Positions 59,896-64,000 of a stretch of 64,000 nt of DNA are shown here, one piece after another; position 1 is the first letter of the stretch; the number at the start of each line of letters is the position of its first letter. The stretch comes from AC-56 sp963798705. GTDB lineage: Bacteria; Actinomycetota; Thermoleophilia; Solirubrobacterales; 70-9. Location: positions 62,001-126,000 of the forward strand of contig CAWCTW010000003.1 of assembly GCA_963798705.1 (NCBI GenBank), given 5' to 3'. Below the pieces are notes generated by a model. The model saw only the letters and a program-made list of their open reading frames with translations, did no database searches and had not been told where the DNA came from. Both the position numbers and the translations under genes were made by a program.

Positions 59896-61605
59896 ATGGA
59901 CGCTTCAGATGCAGCAAGGTCCGTCGTGTTCGCCGTCGACGACGACGAGCAGTCGCTGGAGTGCGTTCGGCGCGAGCTGAGGAGCCGCTACGGCAGCGAC
60001 TATCGGGTGGTCTGTGAGCGTTCGGCCGATTCGGCACTGCAAGCGCTCGAGGATATGCGCGACCGCGGTGACGCCGTCGCCCTCGTCATCGCCGCGCAGT
60101 GGATGGACGGGATTCGCGGCGTCGAGCTGCTCGCGAAGGTGGGCCGGCTGCACCCGCTCGCCAAGCGAGCGCTGCTGATCGACTGGGGCGCCTGGGGCGA
60201 CCGTCCGACCGCGGAGGCAATCCTCGCCGGCATTGCGCGGCGGCACATGGACTACTACGTGATGCGGCCCAGACGGCCTCCCGACGAACAGTTCCACCGG
60301 ACGGTCTCGGAGTTCCTTCAGGAGTGGGCCCGCACCCGATCTCAACCGTCCGCAGGCGAGGTGGCTGTGGTGGCGAAGCGACCGTCGCGGCGCGGCCACG
60401 AGCTGCGGGAGCTCCTGACCCGAAACGGCATTCCACATGTCTTTCGCACCAGTGATTCGGCCGAGGGGCGAAGAATCTTGAGCGACTGCGGCGTCGCCGA
60501 CGGCGACCTGCCGGTGGCTCTGATGCACGACGGGCGGACCCTGGTCGATCCGTCATCGACGGACCTCCTCGCTGCGTTCGGGGTGGACACCGAGATCGGC
60601 TCGGATCGGGCGTTCGATGTGATCGTGGTCGGGGCCGGACCGGCCGGGTTGACCGCGGCGGTGTACGCGTCCTCCGAGGGGTTGAGCACCCTGGTCGTCG
60701 AGCGCCAGGCGATCGGCGGCCAGGCGGGGTCCAGCGCGCTGATTCGAAACTACCTCGGCTTCTCGCGCGGTGTCAGCGGCGCCGAGCTCGCGCAACGGGC
60801 CTATCAGCAGGCCTGGGTGTTCGGCACCAGGTTCGTGCTCATGCGCGAGGTGACCGAGCTTCGCGCCGAGGGCGACCGCTTCGCGGTCGACATAGGCGGG
60901 GTGGGGGAGGCGACGGCGGGGGCCGTGGTGCTCGCGACGGGCGTCTCCTACCGGCGGATCGGCATTCCCTCGCTCGAGAACCTCATCGGGTCCGGGGTCT
61001 TCTACGGGACCGCGACCTCAGAGGCCGCGTGGCTCGAAGGCCGGCACGTCTACGTGGTCGGCGGCGGCAACTCCGCCGGTCAGGCCGCCATGCACCTCTC
61101 CAGGTATGCGGAGCGGGTGACGCTCCTCGTCCGGCGCGCCGCGCTCCACGAGACGATGTCGCGATACCTCCGTGCGGAGCTCGACGCAACCGAGAACGTC
61201 GACGTCCGGGTGCGGACCGAGGTCGCCAACGGCGGCGGGGACGGCCGGCTTGAGTGGCTCGACCTGCGCGACAACGCCACCGGTGAGGTGCACCGGGTCG
61301 AGGCGGCGGGGCTCTTCCTGATGATCGGCGCCGTGCCGCATACGGACTGGCTGCCGGAGAACGTCGAACGCGATCGGGGCGGATACCTCCTCACCGGGCT
61401 CGACCTCGTCCGAGGCGGCCGGCTCGTCGACTGCTGGCCGCTCGCGCGCAGCCCCCGCATCCTCGAGACGAGTCTCCCCGGAGTCTTCGCCGCCGGCGAC
61501 GTCCGCCATGGCTCGATCAGCCGGGTGGCATCCGCGGTCGGTGACGGATCGGTCGTCATCTCTCAGATCCACCAGGCCGCGGGCGCGACCGCAGCGCGTC
61601 GCTAA
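59896..61605 (+). CDS. Pseudo-receiver/thioredoxin-reductase-like FAD oxidoreductase fusion
   Basis: 569 residues. Residues 1-140 are a CheY-like receiver (V-D-D-D at 14-17), but the phosphoacceptor Asp position reads V-I-A-A-Q-W-M, so it probably cannot be phosphorylated. After a linker (about 150-230) comes a class II pyridine-nucleotide-disulfide oxidoreductase: G-A-G-P-A-G (about 249-254), E-R-Q-A-I-G-G-Q-A-G, G-G-G-N-S-A-G-Q-A-A (NADPH site) and the final F-A-A-G-D-V. The redox C-x-x-C of thioredoxin reductase is replaced by T-A-T-S, so disulfide reduction is unlikely. A cytosolic electron-transfer role is inferred. Confidence 0.87.
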   Translation: MDASDAARSVVFAVDDDEQSLECVRRELRSRYGSDYRVVCERSADSALQALEDMRDRGDAVALVIAAQWMDGIRGVELLAKVGRLHPLAKRALLIDWGAWGDRPTAEAILAGIARRHMDYYVMRPRRPPDEQFHRTVSEFLQEWARTRSQPSAGEVAVVAKRPSRRGHELRELLTRNGIPHVFRTSDSAEGRRILSDCGVADGDLPVALMHDGRTLVDPSSTDLLAAFGVDTEIGSDRAFDVIVVGAGPAGLTAAVYASSEGLSTLVVERQAIGGQAGSSALIRNYLGFSRGVSGAELAQRAYQQAWVFGTRFVLMREVTELRAEGDRFAVDIGGVGEATAGAVVLATGVSYRRIGIPSLENLIGSGVFYGTATSEAAWLEGRHVYVVGGGNSAGQAAMHLSRYAERVTLLVRRAALHETMSRYLRAELDATENVDVRVRTEVANGGGDGRLEWLDLRDNATGEVHRVEAAGLFLMIGAVPHTDWLPENVERDRGGYLLTGLDLVRGGRLVDCWPLARSPRILETSLPGVFAAGDVRHGSISRVASAVGDGSVVISQIHQAAGATAARR

Positions 61606-61920
61606 ACACCTGGACCTGCACGCCGCAGGCTAAGCGCCGATCCGTGGACGGCTGTTTCGTCCGAGGGCAGCGGGACATTGCCGCTCAAGTGAGACGATGC
61701 GCGTCGCCCTGTGCTCGATCCCTCGGCGCACTCGCATCCTCTTCGGCGACTTCGTGGTAGCACCGCCCGCCTTCGACCTGCTCTGCGTTTGGATTGACGG
61801 CGAGGAAGTCGTGGCCCCCGGTCCCGAGGCGCCGGTAAACCCTGTTGCTTCCGAGCCGATCTTCGGCATGCGTTTCTCCCACCGAAGAAGGGTTACATGA
61901 GGTGACACACTGCGCGGGCG
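61606..61920. other. Intergenic region before SnoaL gene
   Basis: 315 bp; a short + frame from 61697 has no ribosome site. No repeat noted. Confidence 0.4.
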
Positions 61921-62319
61921 ATGTCGCGTGAGAATGTCGAGACCGTCCGCCAGCTCTACTCGGATCCACGGGGACTGATCGCCGCCGCTTCCGAGCGTGC
62001 CGGATTCGACGTGGAGTTCGACTTCACCGACCTGTACCCGGACAGACCGGTTCTCAGGGGCGTCGAGGAGATGCGCAGATTCCGCGAAACCGGACCGTGG
62101 GGGGGCGCGCCGATCCACATGGACCCGGAGCGATTCTTGGATGTGGACGACGAACGGGTCCTGACGTTCGTTCGCATCGGCGTGACCGGCCGAGACAGCG
62201 GGGTTGCAGTCGATTTGAAACCGGCGATCGAATTCACGATCCGTGCCGGGCTCCTTGTTCGGTTCAAGGTCTACCTCGATCGCGGGCAGGCGCTCGAAGC
62301 CGCCGGGCTGCGGCAGTAG
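61921..62319 (+). CDS. SnoaL-like nuclear transport factor 2 family protein
   Basis: 132 residues from ATG 61921 (M-S-R-E-N-V-E-T-V-R-Q-L-Y). V-E-F-D-F-T-D-L-Y-P-D and L-R-G-V-E-E-M-R-R-F mark the cone fold, ending Y-L-D-R-G-Q-A-L-E-A-A-G-L. The upstream sequence acacactgc resembles the gagatactgc box seen before its two paralogues, 7 nt from the start. No ribosome site, so probably leaderless. Ligand unknown. Confidence 0.85.
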   Translation: MSRENVETVRQLYSDPRGLIAAASERAGFDVEFDFTDLYPDRPVLRGVEEMRRFRETGPWGGAPIHMDPERFLDVDDERVLTFVRIGVTGRDSGVAVDLKPAIEFTIRAGLLVRFKVYLDRGQALEAAGLRQ

Positions 62320-62469
62320 CCGCCTCCCGCGCACCTGCAGCGTTACGGCAAAGGCTTCCGCGGGTCTCTCCGCTGGGAGAGGGACAGAACTTCCAGAGCC
62401 CGCACGGAGGCGACGTGGACGGGGGGACGTTTCGAACTAGTTTGGGGCCCAACCGGCGGCTTCGGACCG

Positions 62470-63396
62470 CTAGGAGGAGCTCGAGCCCGCAGCCAGGCGG
62501 GCTGCGGCCGCGGTGGGCCGCTCCTCGAGAAGATGCGCGCCGGCCCGGGAGAGCATCTCCTCGCTGGCCCCGCCGCCGCCGACCCACACGGGGACGAGGG
62601 CCGCCACCTCAGCCAGCCCGGAAACGGCTGACGCCAGAGGCTCGGCGGTCGCAACGCTCATCACGACGACGGCAGGCGCCAGCCGACGCACGGTCTCGGC
62701 GAGGGTGTCGAGCGGCGTGTCCTGTCCCAGATAGACGATCCGCCAGCCCCTGCTTCGCAGAGAGAGCCCGAACGCGATCAGCCCGATGTCGTGGTGCTCA
62801 CCGGGTGGACACGCCAGGAGCGCGAGCGGGCCCACTCCCGATCCCCAGCCGCGCGAAATCGCGAGCAGGCGCCCCCTCACGACCGATGCGGCGAAGTGCT
62901 CCTGGGCGACGGACGCCTCGCCCGCGGCCCAGCGGCTGCCGATCTCGGCCATGGCCGGCAACACCACGGAGCCGGTGAAGACGTCGAGTGAGAACGCGCC
63001 CAGGGCTCGATCGAGAACTGCGTTCGCGGCTTCCTCGTCGTAGGCCTCCAGCGCGGCGCGCAGGCGATCCGCCTCGGCGTCGGGCGAGCGCACCGGTGCG
63101 GGGGCCGCACCGCGCCCGGACCGCGCCTGTTTCGCGGCCTCGGCCGCGGCGACTCCCTCGGCGAGCAGGACGCGCATTGCGTGAACCCGCTCCTCGTCGG
63201 CAGGCGAGTAGAGGCGAAACCCGCCCGCGCTCCGGGCAGGCTGGACCAGGTCATACCGGCGCTCCCAGGCGCGAATCGTCTCCGCGCGCACCCCGGTTCG
63301 CCGGGCGAGCTCGCCGATCCGCACGGACGGCCCCGGCGCCGAATCGGCGGCGGGGGGCACCGTACTCCCCTCAGGACTCTCAGGCTGGACCATCAT
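62470..63396 (-). CDS. MerR family regulator with cobalamin-binding domain, CarH/LitR type
   Basis: 308 residues from ATG 63396. MerR helix-turn-helix (I-G-E-L-A-R-R-T-G-V at 27-36, I-R-A-W-E-R-R-Y at 41-48), then a helical bundle with W-x9-E-H (Trp156, Glu166, His167), then a Rossmann B12 domain with E-x-H-x-x-G (Glu200, His202, Gly205). These match the light-sensing residues of CarH, which binds adenosylcobalamin, tetramerises on DNA in the dark and dissociates in light. The target is predicted to be the divergent SDR operon and itself. The 44 codons upstream in frame lie inside the promoter. Confidence 0.88.
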   Translation of the reverse strand: MMVQPESPEGSTVPPAADSAPGPSVRIGELARRTGVRAETIRAWERRYDLVQPARSAGGFRLYSPADEERVHAMRVLLAEGVAAAEAAKQARSGRGAAPAPVRSPDAEADRLRAALEAYDEEAANAVLDRALGAFSLDVFTGSVVLPAMAEIGSRWAAGEASVAQEHFAASVVRGRLLAISRGWGSGVGPLALLACPPGEHHDIGLIAFGLSLRSRGWRIVYLGQDTPLDTLAETVRRLAPAVVVMSVATAEPLASAVSGLAEVAALVPVWVGGGGASEEMLSRAGAHLLEERPTAAAARLAAGSSSS

Positions 63397-63470
63397 TGGA
63401 CAAACATTTGACAAACGCGAGTGTAACCGGTATAAGTGAGCCATGTCAACTTGTACAGTCTCTGTACAGA
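63397..63470. promoter_or_regulatory. Divergent promoter with CarH-type operators
   Basis: On the + strand, ttgaca (63408-63413), 17 bp, tataag (63431-63436) form a near-consensus sigma-70 promoter toward 63506. TnnACA motifs start at 63397 and 63408 and again at 63452 and 63463, each pair spaced exactly 11 bp, the direct-repeat spacing known for CarH. A minus-strand ttgaca (63449-63444) with ttacac at 63426-63421 may serve the regulator gene. Confidence 0.7.
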
Positions 63471-63505
63471 CCCTTCGGTCACGCGGGCAGTAGGTGATCC
63501 TCACA

Positions 63506-64000
63506 ATGACCTCCCGCCTTCTGGACAACCTTCTCGACCTCTCGGTGGCGCCGGGCTACACCAAGGTCGGTTACCGCCTGCGCGGGCTCTCCTGGTCGAA
63601 TGCGACCGCCGGCAACCTCGCCGGGGGCAGCGCTCTCGTCACAGGGGCGAGCTCAGGCCTGGGCGAGACGGCCTGCGAGGGGCTGGCTCGCGCCGGCGCG
63701 CGCGTCCACATGTTGGTGCGCGACCTCGAACGGGGCCGCGCGGCCCGCGAGCGAATCAAATCGCGCGTCGAAGGGGACCCACATCTAGAGCTCCACTCGT
63801 GCGACCTCGCGGACCTGGAGGCGGTGAGGCGCTTCGGCCCACGCTTCACCGCCGCCGAGCCTCGACTCGACGTCCTCGTTCACAACGCGGGGCTGTTGCC
63901 AGCCGGGCGACAGCGGACCGAGGACGGCTTCGAGGTGGCTTTTGCCACCAACGTGCTGGGCCCGTTCGTGCTCACGAGCCTGCTCGTCGGGGCCCTCCGC
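63506..64000 (+). CDS. SDR family oxidoreductase (C-terminus beyond window edge)
   Basis: 165 residues visible from ATG 63506, the frame open to the edge. An N-terminal extension of about 42 residues (M-T-S-R-L-L-D-N-L-L, Y-T-K-V-G-Y-R-L-R) precedes the classical SDR start: T-G-A-S-S-G-L-G at 46-53 and later H-N-A-G-L-L. The extension is like that of DHRS12-type dehydrogenases. Catalytic Tyr-x-x-x-Lys lies beyond the window. The promoter is shared with the CarH-type regulator, so light-dependent expression is predicted. Confidence 0.88.
   Translation, partial: MTSRLLDNLLDLSVAPGYTKVGYRLRGLSWSNATAGNLAGGSALVTGASSGLGETACEGLARAGARVHMLVRDLERGRAARERIKSRVEGDPHLELHSCDLADLEAVRRFGPRFTAAEPRLDVLVHNAGLLPAGRQRTEDGFEVAFATNVLGPFVLTSLLVGALR

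Noticed and set aside
61697..61900. A 67-codon frame upstream of the last SnoaL gene
   Set aside because: No ribosome site and no resemblance to known proteins.
1..64000. CRISPR array or cas genes
   Set aside because: No regularly spaced repeats with unique spacers; the repeats found are att copies, palindromes and dispersed elements.

Overview
The window is about 64 kb of high-GC DNA. Gene content and style point to an actinobacterium, most likely of the Thermoleophilia (Solirubrobacterales/Gaiellales-like). The reasons are DUF2293 and SWIM-finger proteins, many giant STAND-ATPase LuxR/SARP regulators, several small SnoaL/NTF2-like proteins starting M-S-x-E-N-V-E, and leaderless TANNNT promoters placed 4-10 nt before the start codon. 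The taxonomic call is inference from protein style, not from a search.

Layout. Positions 1-7.4 kb look like ordinary chromosome: a TAT-exported flavin amine oxidase (cut by the window edge), a Cys/His-rich small protein, a patatin lipase, an NAD(P)-binding protein, a membrane protein, a PRC-barrel protein, an anti-sigma-like ATPase, a Ppx/GppA phosphatase and a membrane protein bracketed by inverted palindromes. An initiator tRNA-Met lies at 7403-7476. From its anticodon loop to just past its 3' end, a 45-bp block recurs at 11280, 12589, 16595, 33689 and 41253. This is the signature of serial integrations into one tRNA gene. Five segments are delimited: (A) DUF2293, SWIM and DUF6883/DUF4926; (B) a decayed tyrosine integrase and an NTF2-like protein; (C) a LuxR-STAND regulator with a secreted protein; (D) a stress cargo (CNNM transporter, P-type ATPase, two double Usp proteins, a Vms1/eRF1-like protein, TerC), a SARP-cyclase-ATPase regulator, and an ATP-grasp/hydrolase pair; (E) another LuxR-STAND regulator plus many broken genes (IclR fragment, group II intron tail, DUF72, endonuclease V).

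Downstream of the last tRNA-derived repeat come an AbiE-type toxin-antitoxin pair flanked by 26-bp direct repeats, a YihY membrane protein, a small operon of a wHTH regulator divergent to a DUF2294 cluster, and a family of dispersed repeats of about 55 bp, one of them split by a degenerate IS110-family element. From 50.7 kb on there is a third LuxR-STAND regulator with its small secreted partner, two enzymes of small-molecule type (RibD/DHFR-like, VOC), a two-domain secreted pentapeptide-repeat protein, a sulfatase, an IS3 fragment, a pseudo-receiver/thioredoxin-reductase-like fusion and a SnoaL protein. At the right edge a CarH-type B12 photoreceptor gene is divergent from a truncated SDR gene. 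Their shared promoter carries two pairs of 11-bp-spaced TnnACA repeats over a near-consensus sigma-70 promoter.

Frameshifts are frequent (DUF2293, SWIM tail, Vms1-like, SARP regulator, endonuclease V, DUF72, IS110). They may be decay inside an accreted island or indel errors in the assembly; the sequence alone cannot decide.
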